A DNA stretch of 49,393 nt from Caldifarciminota bacterium (GCA_020355325.1 CP070664.1:1781495-1830887); one strand, 5' to 3'; positions 25,198-34,463 are shown, counted from the stretch's first letter. Notes: generated by a model from the sequence alone, not told the origin. Translations and numbers: made by a program.

Positions 25198-25995
25198 TTA
25201 GCTGTAGGATAATAACTTTTTGATTTCGTAGTGTTTGCCGTCTTCGGCGGCGAGAACTGTAACACCAGTCTTCTGTGCGAGTTGCCGTGCCAGGTTCCAG
25301 GGCCCAGCACGCAGCGTTGTCATCCCAAAATGAGTGATGATTGCTACCCTGGGTTTTATTTTTACAATTATCTCTTCACAATCTGGAATCGATAAATGGT
25401 CTATCTCGGAAGGTTCTAACCGCAAGAGATTAAGTATAAGAATATTCGCCTTGTATGCAGAAATAAGAGCAGGAAAAAACTTTGTGTCACAAATATATGA
25501 AAGTGCGTAGTCCTCATACACCATTTTAAAACCATAGGTTTCAACACGATGGTCGTGTTTGAGAGGAAAGTGAAATACCAAGCCATCAAGCTTGAACTCA
25601 ACCTGTGGTTTGATAATCATTATTTTGCTAAGAAACTGTACAAGGTATTTATACACAACACCATCCTCGCCAAAGGCGTCATCAGGAGCAAGCAGTATGC
25701 CGCGCTTTTTGAAACCGCCTTCGGTGATAACATCGAGATATACATTGATATCAGCGGAGTGGTCAATATGTTTATGGGTCAGAATAATTGCATCAATCGT
25801 CTGCGGATTAAATTTGGGAACATAGGTCAGAAGACGATACAGGGATTCGGGTCCTGGGTCAATGAGAATATTCTTACCACCGATTCTGAAAAGCATACCT
25901 CCAGTAGCACGGAGTTGTTTGGCAATGATATACCGTGCACCACCAGTACCCAGAAATATAATTTCGTCTGTTGTCCCTGTTATACGGCGTCGCAT
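25198..25995 (-). CDS. metallo-beta-lactamase-fold hydrolase
   Basis: 265 residues. The zinc motif LTHKHIDHSAD supplies His74, His76, Asp78 and His79, with IDPGPES upstream (Asp46) and further ligands likely at YICDTKFF and ITHFG. The arrangement (FLGTGGAR start) recalls RNase Z/PhnP-type members. The substrate cannot be deduced. It is the last gene of the lol-mcs run, 61 nt after mcsB. Confidence 0.85.
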   Translation of the reverse strand: MRRRITGTTDEIIFLGTGGARYIIAKQLRATGGMLFRIGGKNILIDPGPESLYRLLTYVPKFNPQTIDAIILTHKHIDHSADINVYLDVITEGGFKKRGILLAPDDAFGEDGVVYKYLVQFLSKIMIIKPQVEFKLDGLVFHFPLKHDHRVETYGFKMVYEDYALSYICDTKFFPALISAYKANILILNLLRLEPSEIDHLSIPDCEEIIVKIKPRVAIITHFGMTTLRAGPWNLARQLAQKTGVTVLAAEDGKHYEIKKLLSYS

Positions 25996-26056
25996 TACAG
26001 TTTAATAGCTTCTTACAATGAGATGTATGATGTGTAGGAGAGGAATCAAAATTGAA

Positions 26057-27109
26057 TCACTGCCCGTCTCCACCCAGTCTCTTACGGATATACTCTGCCC
26101 GCTTTATATCCCGCTCGCGTTCTTCAAGCACTTCGCCGAAATAGAGTTGAATATTTGCGGGCCTCGAGACGAGCAAAATTTCATTAACGACATCGAGGGT
26201 AATGTCTTTTAAGATACCTGCTCCGGCGCCGAGTCTTACCGCGGACAGTAAATTCAAAACCTCATCCGTGTTAATTACCCGTGCAGATTTTAAAACTGCA
26301 AGACTGCGAAATATCTTATCTTCAAATTCATTACGCGCCTTTGTGAGCATAACATCTCGAGCCTTCTTTTCAACATCGATGATCATATGTGTTAGTTTGG
26401 TCATCGTCTCAATCATCTCTTCTTCTTTTACACCCAACGTATGTTGATTCGAGATCTGAAAGAGACTACCCTTGATTTCACTCCCTTCACCGTATATGCC
26501 TCTTACTGCCATACCGATTTGAACCGCTCCTGTTAAAACTTTTTCTACTTCATTTGTAAATACTAAGCCGGGTAAGTGGAGCAGCACTGATGCCCTGAGT
26601 CCTGTCCCGATATTTGTCGGACACGATGTAAGAAACCCATACGTCTCGTGAAATGCATACTGTACATCCTCGCCAATCGTTTCTTCAATATGAAACACCT
26701 CGCTCGAAACGTATGGCAAGTCTAAACCACACGTTAAACCCTGAATCCTCAGATGGTCTTCTTCATTAATCATAATCGACACAGTGCCTTTATCAGTAAT
26801 AAAAACACCAGCAGGTTTATCTCCTCTAATAAAAGCCGGAGAGACCAGATGGCATTCCAGGAGCGATTCTTTCTCTAAATGCGTAATTTTTTGTAAATCT
26901 AAATAGTGTCCCTTAAATCGTGTCTCAACAACAGAACGTATCAAATTGATAAGGTAGTGTGCATCCTGCACTTTCATCTTCGGTTCAAATGGCACACCGT
27001 CGATATTCCTCGCTACTCTCATGCGTGAGGAAACAACAATCTCTCTGTCTTCACCGCAGCCGCGGCTATTATCCCCGGACCGAAAGAGCCATTTTATATT
27101 ATTCAACAT
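26057..27109 (-). CDS. mcsB: McsB, protein arginine kinase
   Basis: 350 residues. A phosphagen-kinase fold: VVSSRMRVARNIDG, LTCGLDLPYVSSEV, SCPTNIGTGLRASVLLHLPGL and GEGSEIKGSLFQISNQ. McsB phosphorylates arginine residues, marking proteins for ClpCP in Firmicutes. It overlaps mcsA by 11 nt, the usual arrangement. No ctsR or clpC is in the window. The Met at 27109 begins MLNNIKWLF, a usual McsB-like start; the longer frame adds four residues. Confidence 0.95.
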   Translation of the reverse strand: MLNNIKWLFRSGDNSRGCGEDREIVVSSRMRVARNIDGVPFEPKMKVQDAHYLINLIRSVVETRFKGHYLDLQKITHLEKESLLECHLVSPAFIRGDKPAGVFITDKGTVSIMINEEDHLRIQGLTCGLDLPYVSSEVFHIEETIGEDVQYAFHETYGFLTSCPTNIGTGLRASVLLHLPGLVFTNEVEKVLTGAVQIGMAVRGIYGEGSEIKGSLFQISNQHTLGVKEEEMIETMTKLTHMIIDVEKKARDVMLTKARNEFEDKIFRSLAVLKSARVINTDEVLNLLSAVRLGAGAGILKDITLDVVNEILLVSRPANIQLYFGEVLEERERDIKRAEYIRKRLGGDGQ

Positions 27110-27575
27110 TTTCAACACCAAAATCTTTTAGTTTATCTCTAATCTTAGCAGCTTCTTCATATGCCTCGCTCTCCAAAGCCTTCTTCAACTGGCCGCGTAA
27201 TTTGAAGATCTCCATACCTTTCTTCTCTCCCGGCCTCGTGGTCCTCCCGATATGTTTATCACTCTGCTGTACTTTTTTTATAAGATTCTTTATGTATGAT
27301 CCAAATGAGTCCACACATTTACTACAGCCGAACCTGCCTGTTCGTTTGAACTCAGCGAGGGACAAGTAGCATCCCGAACATATGACCTGAGCATCCTGTG
27401 CTGTTTTTTCTTTCAGCAGTTTCTGGAGAAGTTCTATCGGTGACATCTTCTTGGTCGTAGCTAAGCCACGTTTCTGGGCACATTCTTCGCAGAGATGCAA
27501 CTCAACTGTCTTCTTTGGTAAAATTTCTTTGAAAAATATGGTTGCTGGCCTCTTCTGGCAATCATCGCATAGCAT
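27099..27575 (-). CDS. mcsA: McsA, zinc-binding activator of McsB
   Basis: 158 residues. N-terminal CxxC pairs (MLCDDCQKRPATIFF, LHLCEECAQKRG, VICSGCYLS, FGCSKCVDSF) form two zinc sites, followed by a C-terminal UVR-like helical hairpin (LKKALESEAYEEAAKIRDKL). McsA stimulates McsB. Its start overlaps the lolD-like gene by 14 nt and its end overlaps mcsB, so the protein-quality genes are translationally coupled to the lipoprotein exporter genes. Confidence 0.93.
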   Translation of the reverse strand: MLCDDCQKRPATIFFKEILPKKTVELHLCEECAQKRGLATTKKMSPIELLQKLLKEKTAQDAQVICSGCYLSLAEFKRTGRFGCSKCVDSFGSYIKNLIKKVQQSDKHIGRTTRPGEKKGMEIFKLRGQLKKALESEAYEEAAKIRDKLKDFGVENVE

Positions 27576-28239
27576 ATAATCTTCCTTCTTTTAAATTATA
27601 CACATCCGTTCCAACCTTGGCAATATCTAATGAATGCGTAACCAGTATAATCGTTCTCCCTTCAGCATTTAGACCGACAAATAATTCGAGTAGTTTATTC
27701 GTATTGTCTTCATCGAGGTTACCAGCGGGCTCATCGGCAAGAATCAACAATGGATCATTTATCAGTGCCCGAGCAATTGCGATGCGCTGCCGTTCACCAC
27801 CAGAGAGCTGACTCGGAAGCCGATTTTTCTTATCTGCCATATTGAGTTTTTCGAGTAACTGCAATGCCTTCTCATAAGTTTGCTTCGGTGATATTCCATT
27901 CACGAGTGCTGGCAGTGCGATATTCTCTAAACAGGAGAATTCTGCGAGCAGGTGATGAAACTGAAACACGAAGCCAATTTTTTTATTTCTGATTTCAGAG
28001 AGCTCGTTGTCGTCATGCGAAAACAGTTCCAGAGCGTCAAACAGAACACTGCCACCAGTGGGGCGGTCAAGACTCCCAACAATGTTCAAAAGCGTCGATT
28101 TACCACTTCCGGATGGACCAAAAACAACGACAAAACTTCCCTTTTTAACCTCTAAATCAACACCCTTCAATACATTAATCGTCTCGTTCTTGAGAAAATA
28201 TGTCTTGGTTATATGAGAGAGCTCAAGGATATTATTCAT
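27562..28239 (-). CDS. lolD: LolD-like ABC transporter ATPase
   Basis: 225 residues. Walker A GPSGSGKST, Q-loop FVFQFHHLLAEF, signature LSGGERQRIAIARAL and Walker B LLILADEPAGNLD, the full set for the LolD/MacB/FtsE class. It overlaps the LolC-like permease gene by 8 nt, which together suggest the complex that extracts lipoproteins from the inner membrane. MacB-type export is the alternative, but the partner permease lacks a fused ATPase. Confidence 0.9.
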   Translation of the reverse strand: MNNILELSHITKTYFLKNETINVLKGVDLEVKKGSFVVVFGPSGSGKSTLLNIVGSLDRPTGGSVLFDALELFSHDDNELSEIRNKKIGFVFQFHHLLAEFSCLENIALPALVNGISPKQTYEKALQLLEKLNMADKKNRLPSQLSGGERQRIAIARALINDPLLILADEPAGNLDEDNTNKLLELFVGLNAEGRTIILVTHSLDIAKVGTDVYNLKEGRLYAMR

Positions 28240-29428
28240 TTCTCAACGCCTCAACAGTGGTGAGCTGTGTCGCGCGCTTGGCAGGATAAATTGTCGCCAA
28301 AAAACTAATCAACACTGCAGCGAGAGCAGTTACAATAAAGTCATTCGCAGACATCTCGACGGGCAGCGTCTGAATGAAGTAGATATCACCAGGAAGATCA
28401 ACACGGTATACATCGAGTATCAAACAGGCGATGAAGGCAAAAATGAGACCGAGTGCAGTACCAATAATACCAATCATGGTTCCCTGATAAATAAATATTC
28501 TCATTATTTTTTGTGATGTAAAACCATAGGATCTGAGGATACCTATTTCTTTCGTCTTCTTTTTCACCATATTCATGAGTACGCCAACGATATTGAAACC
28601 TGCAACGAGGATGATCAATGTCAGCACGATGAAGGTAATAATCTTTTCCACCTTCAGTGCAGCAAATATAGAGTGATTCGATTGAATCCAATCTTGTGCA
28701 CGATACGGGTACCCGAGATCCTTCTCGATTATGTTTGAATAACCCGGTGTCTTGTAGACATCGTCGACATGTAATTCAATAGCACTGACCTGGTTGCCCA
28801 TGGCGAACAACGACTGAACATCCTTTAAATCCATATAGACGAAGAGCGCATCGTAGTCATAATAACCAAAATCAAAAATACCTTTCAAGATGAGTTTTTT
28901 TGCACGTGGCAGAAGACCAAACTGTTCCCCGAAGGGAGAAGCAACAATAAGTGTATCACCGACACTCGCCTTGAGACTACGAGCAAGCTCAATACCCACA
29001 ACACACCCATCATCTAAGTCAAAAATGCCATCAACGATCTTATGCGCTATTTCAGTGATTTCTTTTTCCGCTCCCGCATCGACTCCTTTGATGACAACAC
29101 CATCGAGTTGTGTTTTATATTTAATAATAGACTTCTGGATAACAAATGGTGCAGCAGCGTTAATGAACTTATATTGTATGAGTTTCTGAACAACAGCCTC
29201 ATAGTCGGTAAGTGGTTCGTTAAAGTACCTGCGCACAACAATGTGCGGTGTTCCGCCAAGGATTCTCCTGCGTAATTCGTTTTGAAAACCATTCATCATC
29301 GAAAGTGTAATGAGCAGGGCTGCGACACCGACAAAAACGCCACCGATGGCAATCGTTGTCGAGAAAGAAAAAAACTTTCTTTCCTTTGAACGAAGATACC
29401 GCTTGGCAACGAAAAATTCTGTATTCAT
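28232..29428 (-). CDS. LolC/LolE-family lipoprotein-releasing permease
   Basis: 398 residues. First transmembrane helix about 22-45 (TIAIGGVFVGVAALLI), a large periplasmic domain (about 46-260), then three C-terminal helices with the FtsX-type core (MVKKKTKEIGILRSYGFTS, AVLISFLATIYPAKRATQL). NTEFFVAKRYLRSKERKFFS is the classical LolC/E N-terminus, so the start is set at 29428; a longer frame to 29464 would read into decamer repeats. A single permease gene suggests a homodimeric LolCD-type exporter (inference). Confidence 0.9.
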   Translation of the reverse strand: MNTEFFVAKRYLRSKERKFFSFSTTIAIGGVFVGVAALLITLSMMNGFQNELRRRILGGTPHIVVRRYFNEPLTDYEAVVQKLIQYKFINAAAPFVIQKSIIKYKTQLDGVVIKGVDAGAEKEITEIAHKIVDGIFDLDDGCVVGIELARSLKASVGDTLIVASPFGEQFGLLPRAKKLILKGIFDFGYYDYDALFVYMDLKDVQSLFAMGNQVSAIELHVDDVYKTPGYSNIIEKDLGYPYRAQDWIQSNHSIFAALKVEKIITFIVLTLIILVAGFNIVGVLMNMVKKKTKEIGILRSYGFTSQKIMRIFIYQGTMIGIIGTALGLIFAFIACLILDVYRVDLPGDIYFIQTLPVEMSANDFIVTALAAVLISFLATIYPAKRATQLTTVEALRNE

Positions 29429-29437
29429 ATCAGGAAT

Positions 29438-29482
29438 AAGGCAATGCAAGGCAATTGATGGCAACTAAGGGCAATAAGGCAG
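29438..29482. repeat. 10-bp GGCAAT tandem repeat, 4 units
   Basis: AAGGCAATGC, AAGGCAATTG, ATGGCAACTA, AGGGCAATAA and a partial GGCAG. It is the reverse complement of the ATTGCC family on the other side of the four-helix-bundle gene. Confidence 0.8.
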
Positions 29483-29513
29483 TTTTGGAAATTATAAGGC
29501 AAATAATTTTTAT

Positions 29514-29903
29514 TCATTTTGTACCTTGTTTTTTCCTCAATGAATAAATGAGACGATTGAGAAGATACATTGATTTAGAAGCACGCTCGTCAAATAAGCC
29601 ATACTCTTTTTCGCTGATATATCCTTTTCGTAAAACACGTCTTACCCTCTCTTGAAGTTCTCCTAAAGACCTGCGACCGTATGTTAGAAATTTTATATAC
29701 TCGGGTAAAAACCCGCTATAATACCCCTCTACAAAGTTTGCACCAATTGAATCTGAGGCATTATCTATTTGTGCACGCATTTTATATTCTTTGACTGGTA
29801 TGTTTTCGAGTATTTTTTGGACAATCATATCTAATTGGTCAATGCTCTGCCATACGATCATATTTTTGTGTCCTTTTCTGGTCTTCATGTTTTTAGTTAC
29901 CAT
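29514..29903 (-). CDS. four-helix-bundle protein (23S rRNA intervening-sequence protein family)
   Basis: 129 residues. The pattern MIVWQSIDQLDMIVQ, MRAQIDNASDSIGANFVEG, EYIKFLTYGRRSLGELQERV matches the S23/IVP family (TIGR02436), small proteins originally seen in rRNA intervening sequences and now known in many genomes with unclear function. It lies between lysS and lolC in the same orientation but is framed on both sides by ATTGCC decamer repeats in inverted orientation, with the 5' array touching its start codon. It may be a late insertion into the operon. Confidence 0.88.
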   Translation of the reverse strand: MVTKNMKTRKGHKNMIVWQSIDQLDMIVQKILENIPVKEYKMRAQIDNASDSIGANFVEGYYSGFLPEYIKFLTYGRRSLGELQERVRRVLRKGYISEKEYGLFDERASKSMYLLNRLIYSLRKKQGTK

Positions 29904-29904
29904 G

Positions 29905-30080
29905 AAATGCCCCTAATTGCCCTCAATTGCCATATCTTTCTCGCGCCTCGAATTGCCGTAAATTGCCCTCAATTGCCATATCTTCATCACGCCTCGAATT
30001 GCCGTAAATTGCCCTCAATTGCCATATCTTCATCACGCCTCGAATTGCCGTAAATTGCCCTCAATTGCCATATCTTCATC
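29905..30080. repeat. 46-bp tandem repeat, four units (46+46+46+38), built of ATTGCC decamers
   Basis: Units at 29905-29950, 29951-29996, 29997-30042 and 30043-30080. Inside each are three 10-bp AATTGCC words plus a 16-bp tail ending GCCTCG. The array fills the whole gap between the lysS stop (30079-30081) and the four-helix-bundle start (29903). There are no unique spacers, so it is not a CRISPR array. Confidence 0.92.
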
Positions 30081-31503
30081 ATTCCCTCTTGAGCTGCGGA
30101 AACAGTATCACGTCGCGAATTGACGGTTGATTGAACAGCACCATACACAATCGATCAATCCCAAGACCCAAACCACCAGTTGGCGGCATTCCATATTCTA
30201 ACGCCTCGATGAAGTCCTCGTCGATCTCGCTAATCCCTTCTTCTCGCTGTGCAAGCTGAGCTTCAAATCGCTTACGCTGTTCCAGTGGGTCGTTCAATTC
30301 TGAAAATGCATTACCGAGTTCAAGACCAAACACGATGATTTCGAATCGCTCAACGAGACGTTCGTCCTGGCGATGGACTTTGGCAAACGGCGATATTATT
30401 TTTGGATGCTCGATGACAAACGTCGGCTCAACGATTTCTCTCTGAACGAGTTCGGTGAATAGTTTATCTATTTTCGCACCGCGTGATAACTTCTTATAAT
30501 CGATACCGTGAGCTTCACATGCCTTGTCGATATCGCGATCGCTCGCCTCAAGGACATCGAAACCGAGAATATCGTTTACACTGTCGACGTACTTGATTCG
30601 CTTAAACGGTTTTTTGAACTTTATTTCTCTGTTGCCGAATTGCAATACACGAGAATGAACTACATTGTCCAACAAAAATTCAAAGAGCGATTCGACGAGT
30701 TCCATAATGCCGTGGTAATCAGTATATGCCTGGTAAAGCTCAATCATAGAAAATTCAGGATTATGAAAACGATCTATCCCCTCATTGCGAAAATCCTTAC
30801 AGACTTCATACACCTTTTCATAACCACCAACAATGAGTCTCTTGAGATATAACTCGTCGGCAATCCTCAAATACATATCCTGTTCCAATGCCTTTTGGTG
30901 TGTCTTGAACGGATTTGCTGCCCCGCCGCCATAGATTGGCTGCAGAATTGGAGTTTCCATTTCAATGAAACCGCGTTCATCGAGAAACTGACGAATGAAA
31001 TTGATGACATACGCTCGCTTTTTGAAAAAGTCACGAACTGCTGGATTTACAATGAGATCGAGGTAACGCTTTCGATATCGTATCTCGATATCCCGAAGAC
31101 CATGCCATTTTTCTGGCAGCGGACGCAGCGCCTTTACTAACATTGCAAATTCTTTAACGAGTATCGTAATCTCACCTGACCGCGTCTTGAACACAGGTCC
31201 GGTAACACCAATAAAATCACCGATATCAAAGTAATGAAAAAGTCTGAATTCTTCTCCTAATTCGTCTTTCCTGAGGTAAATCTGGACTTTATCAGATTCA
31301 TCACCAAGCGTGGCGAAAACTGTCTTGCCGTGCCCGCGCACCGTAAGAATGCGACCACACGTCATAACATCATCCTGCGATTCGCTGAGTCGTTCAAATC
31401 CCTCGCGTATTTCACGAAATGTATGCGTGCGTTCGAATTTGTACGGATATGATTCAATGCCTTCTTCTTTAAGTATTTCGAGTTTTTTCAGCCGCTCTTC
31501 CAT
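30079..31503 (-). CDS. lysS: lysyl-tRNA synthetase, class II
   Basis: 474 residues. OB-fold anticodon-binding domain (about 40-150) and class II core: motif 1 FLDERGFIEMETPILQP, motif 2 YEVCKDFRNEGIDRFHNPEF, motif 3 GGLGLGIDRLCMVLF. It charges tRNA-Lys. At the N-terminus it is slightly shorter than E. coli LysS. Transcription starts at a leaderless promoter. The last unit of the 46-bp repeat reaches the stop codon, so the repeat may have shaped the C-terminus. Confidence 0.96.
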   Translation of the reverse strand: MEERLKKLEILKEEGIESYPYKFERTHTFREIREGFERLSESQDDVMTCGRILTVRGHGKTVFATLGDESDKVQIYLRKDELGEEFRLFHYFDIGDFIGVTGPVFKTRSGEITILVKEFAMLVKALRPLPEKWHGLRDIEIRYRKRYLDLIVNPAVRDFFKKRAYVINFIRQFLDERGFIEMETPILQPIYGGGAANPFKTHQKALEQDMYLRIADELYLKRLIVGGYEKVYEVCKDFRNEGIDRFHNPEFSMIELYQAYTDYHGIMELVESLFEFLLDNVVHSRVLQFGNREIKFKKPFKRIKYVDSVNDILGFDVLEASDRDIDKACEAHGIDYKKLSRGAKIDKLFTELVQREIVEPTFVIEHPKIISPFAKVHRQDERLVERFEIIVFGLELGNAFSELNDPLEQRKRFEAQLAQREEGISEIDEDFIEALEYGMPPTGGLGLGIDRLCMVLFNQPSIRDVILFPQLKRE

Positions 31504-31509
31504 ATGAGA

Positions 31510-31537
31510 ATCATATACTAAATTGTATAAAAGTCAA
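31510..31537 (-). promoter_or_regulatory. leaderless promoter of lysS
   Basis: TTGACT (31537-31532), 16 nt, TATGAT (31515-31510) and six nt to the ATG at 31503. Confidence 0.8.
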
Positions 31538-31566
31538 GATAATTCTCGTAATAAGTAAACTGAACG

Positions 31567-31594
31567 TTGACTTAAAATGAAAAGTTTGTATAAT
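31567..31594 (+). promoter_or_regulatory. promoter of the barrel-like gene at 31610
   Basis: TTGACT (31567-31572), 16 nt, TATAAT (31589-31594). The ATG follows 15 nt later, so the leader would be about 8 nt with no Shine-Dalgarno sequence. Confidence 0.8.
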
Positions 31595-31609
31595 TAATTT
31601 AGAAAAATC

Positions 31610-32356
31610 ATGACACGCACTATAAGTGTACGCTGTTTAATCCTTGTTACCATAGTCCTCACTATCACCTGCACCCATATGGTAGAGTACTACAGTATCC
31701 TGGAAAGTTCGCCGTACATAGATTATGGCACCAGTAGCACTCCAGAAATTTCTGATGGAGCACATGGTATAGATTTTGGTGTTGGTGGAAGTTATGCACA
31801 TACTACAGCAAGTAGTGACACATCAATTGGGGTGAAAGCAATTCATGGATTAACGAGAGCGAGGATCACCAGTGCCATCGAGTGGGGTCTGTCCGGTTCC
31901 TTTTTATGGGAAGATGGAACATTCCCCTATATACTGACCGATATGAAATTTCGGCTGCCACAAACATCTGTAATTATTTGCCCCGATATCGGCCTTGGCG
32001 TCGGAATCGGCAGACGTGGTGTTACCTATAATGTACAATTTGCTACATTTTTTGGTTACCCACTCGCAAAGACCCGTGTCAATCTCTACGTTGTGCCGAA
32101 GATTATATTATTCACTTATCGTTATCGTGTGGTGTATGGCCCCATATCTAAGGATATTGACTATGCCACTTCTACCATGTATGGTGCAAGTCTTGGTTTT
32201 AATTTCGTATTGCCCCTCACCCATGAGGAGAATCGTGTCACGCATACCATAAAGGTCAAACCCGAAATCAGCTACGTGAGGGGGACCGAGCCACACCATA
32301 CAAAAATCAGTTTTTCGATTATTCAATTCGGGCTACAAACGTATTATTCATTTTGA
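31610..32356 (+). CDS. predicted outer-membrane or lipid-anchored barrel protein, unknown family
   Basis: 248 residues. The N-terminus is hydrophobic (CLILVTIVLTITCTH) with a possible lipobox Cys21. The remainder alternates short beta strands with Gly and Tyr turns and ends in QTYYSF, a barrel-type terminal Phe. I do not recognise a family. The next gene, a winged-helix protein, begins 9 nt downstream and may be co-transcribed. Confidence 0.6.
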   Translation: MTRTISVRCLILVTIVLTITCTHMVEYYSILESSPYIDYGTSSTPEISDGAHGIDFGVGGSYAHTTASSDTSIGVKAIHGLTRARITSAIEWGLSGSFLWEDGTFPYILTDMKFRLPQTSVIICPDIGLGVGIGRRGVTYNVQFATFFGYPLAKTRVNLYVVPKIILFTYRYRVVYGPISKDIDYATSTMYGASLGFNFVLPLTHEENRVTHTIKVKPEISYVRGTEPHHTKISFSIIQFGLQTYYSF

Positions 32357-32365
32357 GTGTGCATT

Positions 32366-32938
32366 ATGACGAATATCGAACTGCGACGAAAAATCCTCGA
32401 GATGGTCTATGAACGGTTTAAGGAACATCCCTATTATAGAGTGACTCCAAAAGAGTTAAAAGAAGCATTAACGATTGGTCTGAAGGAGTTATACTACAAT
32501 GTCATCTACCTCGAAGAAAAGGGTTATATTGAACTACAAAAACCCCTGGAAGGAAGCATCTTCGTCGGCGCACGCATCACACCCAAGGGCATAGATTTAG
32601 TTGAAGATGAATACCAGTTTAATATCGTGTTTCCGCTCACCAAAACAGAAAAGGCCGTCGCATCAGATGTTTTCAAAGAATTGACGTTATTGACAGAAAA
32701 TCTAAACTCAACGAAGAATTTAAGTAAGGATTTAAAGGAACTCATTATCGAAGAGATCGAAGAGATCTCAAACGAGTTACAAAAAAGTAGACCGAGTTAC
32801 TCTACAGTAAAGCAGTATTTATATAAAATAAAAGAAAGAGATTTTGAGACATACAAAAAGGTAATTGAAATTATAAAAACACCAAGCATTACAAAAATCT
32901 TAGCCGAATCCGCAAAGCGAGAACTTGAGAATCTATAA
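32366..32938 (+). CDS. winged-helix DNA-binding-like protein
   Basis: 190 residues. Residues 1-80 look like a winged helix (RRKILEMVYERFKEHPYYRV, YYNVIYLEEKGYIELQK, VGARITPKGIDLVED). The rest is a charged helical region (about 95-190) with heptads, probably for oligomerisation. A GTG 9 nt upstream is also in frame; ATG at 32366 is preferred. It probably regulates transcription, but the target is not visible. The gap 32939-33044 holds no gene. Confidence 0.65.
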   Translation: MTNIELRRKILEMVYERFKEHPYYRVTPKELKEALTIGLKELYYNVIYLEEKGYIELQKPLEGSIFVGARITPKGIDLVEDEYQFNIVFPLTKTEKAVASDVFKELTLLTENLNSTKNLSKDLKELIIEEIEEISNELQKSRPSYSTVKQYLYKIKERDFETYKKVIEIIKTPSITKILAESAKRELENL

Positions 32939-33044
32939 ACAGTCCTTCCCATTACACAATAAGATCTCCGCATAACCATGTGACCGCTGCGGGCGTTTAC
33001 GCACTCGGTTCAAAATGTTCTGGAACGAAACAATCTCCTGCATC

Positions 33045-33380
33045 TCAATACCCGTTCTCCCTCAATTTTTCTTCGCTAAACCCAAAAAAATGACCTATTT
33101 CATGGATGAGAACTCTATTTACCCATTCCTTGATCTCTTCGTCGTTCTGGCTGAGCCGTTCGATATTCTTTTGAAAGAGGGTAATCTTATCCGGCATGAC
33201 GTTGCCATACCAGAAACCTCTGCGCTTGAGCGGCACACCCTGGTATAAACCGAGCAATGATTTGTGTACAACTGGCTCGTCTTCTACAACGATATCGATG
33301 TTTCTGAGCTTATCACGAAATAACTTGGGAAGATTTTTTAGTGCCTCGTGCACGAGTTTTTCAAACTTCTCTCGCTCCAT
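33045..33380 (-). CDS. minimal zincin-like metallopeptidase (PF06262-type)
   Basis: 111 residues. The catalytic motif HEIGHFFGFSEE (HExxHxxGxxE) is near the C-terminus, after the family's GLYQGVPLKRRGFW segment. Such small proteins resemble the catalytic core of metzincins; no function is established that I know of. It overlaps the glycosyltransferase gene by 20 nt. The stop is TGA, with 15 more sense codons after it; I treat that TGA as a true stop because no SECIS-like hairpin follows. Confidence 0.82.
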   Translation of the reverse strand: MEREKFEKLVHEALKNLPKLFRDKLRNIDIVVEDEPVVHKSLLGLYQGVPLKRRGFWYGNVMPDKITLFQKNIERLSQNDEEIKEWVNRVLIHEIGHFFGFSEEKLRENGY

Positions 33381-34458
33381 GCATTATTACTTTCGCGATG
33401 TTACGCGAGGTTTCTCTTTTACCAATTTTCTTTAAATTACTTCTCATTTCAGTAATCTTTTTCGGATCGGACAAAAGTGCAGCCATCGTCGACTGAGCAT
33501 TTTCGGTTGTCAGTCTCAAGGCAGCACCATGTTGCATAAAAAAATCTTCATTCTTATCTTCGAGTCCAACAATAGAATTTGCAAATAAGAGGCAGGGCCC
33601 GGCCTTCGATGCCTCGGTCGTCGTTATGCCACCTGCCTTTGTAATCAGAATATCGGTTGTAGCAATCAGCTCGTGAATACGCTCAACCATACCATAGACA
33701 TGGAGATTTGCCTTACCTCCAAGTTTTTTAATTTTTCCCATTGCCTCTTTGTTCTCGCCACACAAAACCAACAGGTCATAATCGAAGTCGACGATTTCCT
33801 TCACGAGCTCGAACCATTCACCACCAAAAACTTTACTTCCCATAACGGTCGCCGAGATTCTATCGCGAGACAAGCCAAATCTCTTCCTCGTTGCATCTTT
33901 ATCGATAGTTGTTTCAAGTTCAAGAGCAACCGGAATCCCGAATGGAAAAACTTGTGATTTTTCTACATCATACGACATGATTTGTTCAATTAAATATTCA
34001 TGTGGAATAAAATAGTGGTCAATTTCTTTATTGACCCAGTGTGGATGAATATAGTAATCTGTAACGACAATACCCATTTTATAATGGTAATCATTTTTAA
34101 AAAGGGCTGCACCATAACCCGGAGAAAAGTGCGTACATAGCACATAGTCGGGTTCATATTCTGACAACAAACGTCTCAGCCGTTGGGCCAAGACCTTATG
34201 GACACTATAGAGGAAGTCAGACGAACCAGCATCGACACCAATACCGCCATAAAAAAATTTAAGCAAGCTTCTCGATCGCTTTTGACCAAAATCATATACT
34301 TTGGTGTAGGCATATCCGTACAATGGAAGTGTCCAGTGAAAGAAATTTTCATTTCTCACTTCGGCATGCGCATCAATATCTCGTATCGCTTGACTTATTG
34401 CCTTCGCAGCCTTCACGTGACCCGCACCGACAGGAACTGCTAAAATGAGAATCTTCAC
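33361..34458 (-). CDS. MGDG synthase/UgtP-like glycosyltransferase (GT28)
   Basis: 365 residues. GT-B fold: N-terminal LILAVPVGAGHVKAAKAI (with the GxGH motif), YVLCTHFSPGYGAALF and the C-terminal domain with ITKAGGITTTEASKAG and DLLVLCGENKEAM. It belongs to processive diacylglycerol glucosyltransferase/MGDG synthase relatives that glycosylate membrane lipids using a UDP-sugar. The start codon is GTG, 5 nt after a TATAAT box, so the mRNA should be leaderless. Confidence 0.87.
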   Translation of the reverse strand: MKILILAVPVGAGHVKAAKAISQAIRDIDAHAEVRNENFFHWTLPLYGYAYTKVYDFGQKRSRSLLKFFYGGIGVDAGSSDFLYSVHKVLAQRLRRLLSEYEPDYVLCTHFSPGYGAALFKNDYHYKMGIVVTDYYIHPHWVNKEIDHYFIPHEYLIEQIMSYDVEKSQVFPFGIPVALELETTIDKDATRKRFGLSRDRISATVMGSKVFGGEWFELVKEIVDFDYDLLVLCGENKEAMGKIKKLGGKANLHVYGMVERIHELIATTDILITKAGGITTTEASKAGPCLLFANSIVGLEDKNEDFFMQHGAALRLTTENAQSTMAALLSDPKKITEMRSNLKKIGKRETSRNIAKVIMHGAREV

Positions 34459-34463
34459 AACTA

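Noticed and set aside
29905..30080. CRISPR array
   Set aside because: The 46-bp units are directly joined with no unique spacers, and each unit is itself made of shorter decamers. No cas genes are present.
33000..33047. Read-through of the TGA ending the small metallopeptidase (15 further sense codons containing a Cys) as another selenoprotein
   Set aside because: The family normally ends soon after HExxHxxGxxE, the downstream sequence has no hairpin with a GU-type loop at 20-26 nt, and the extension is short and unlike any redox motif.
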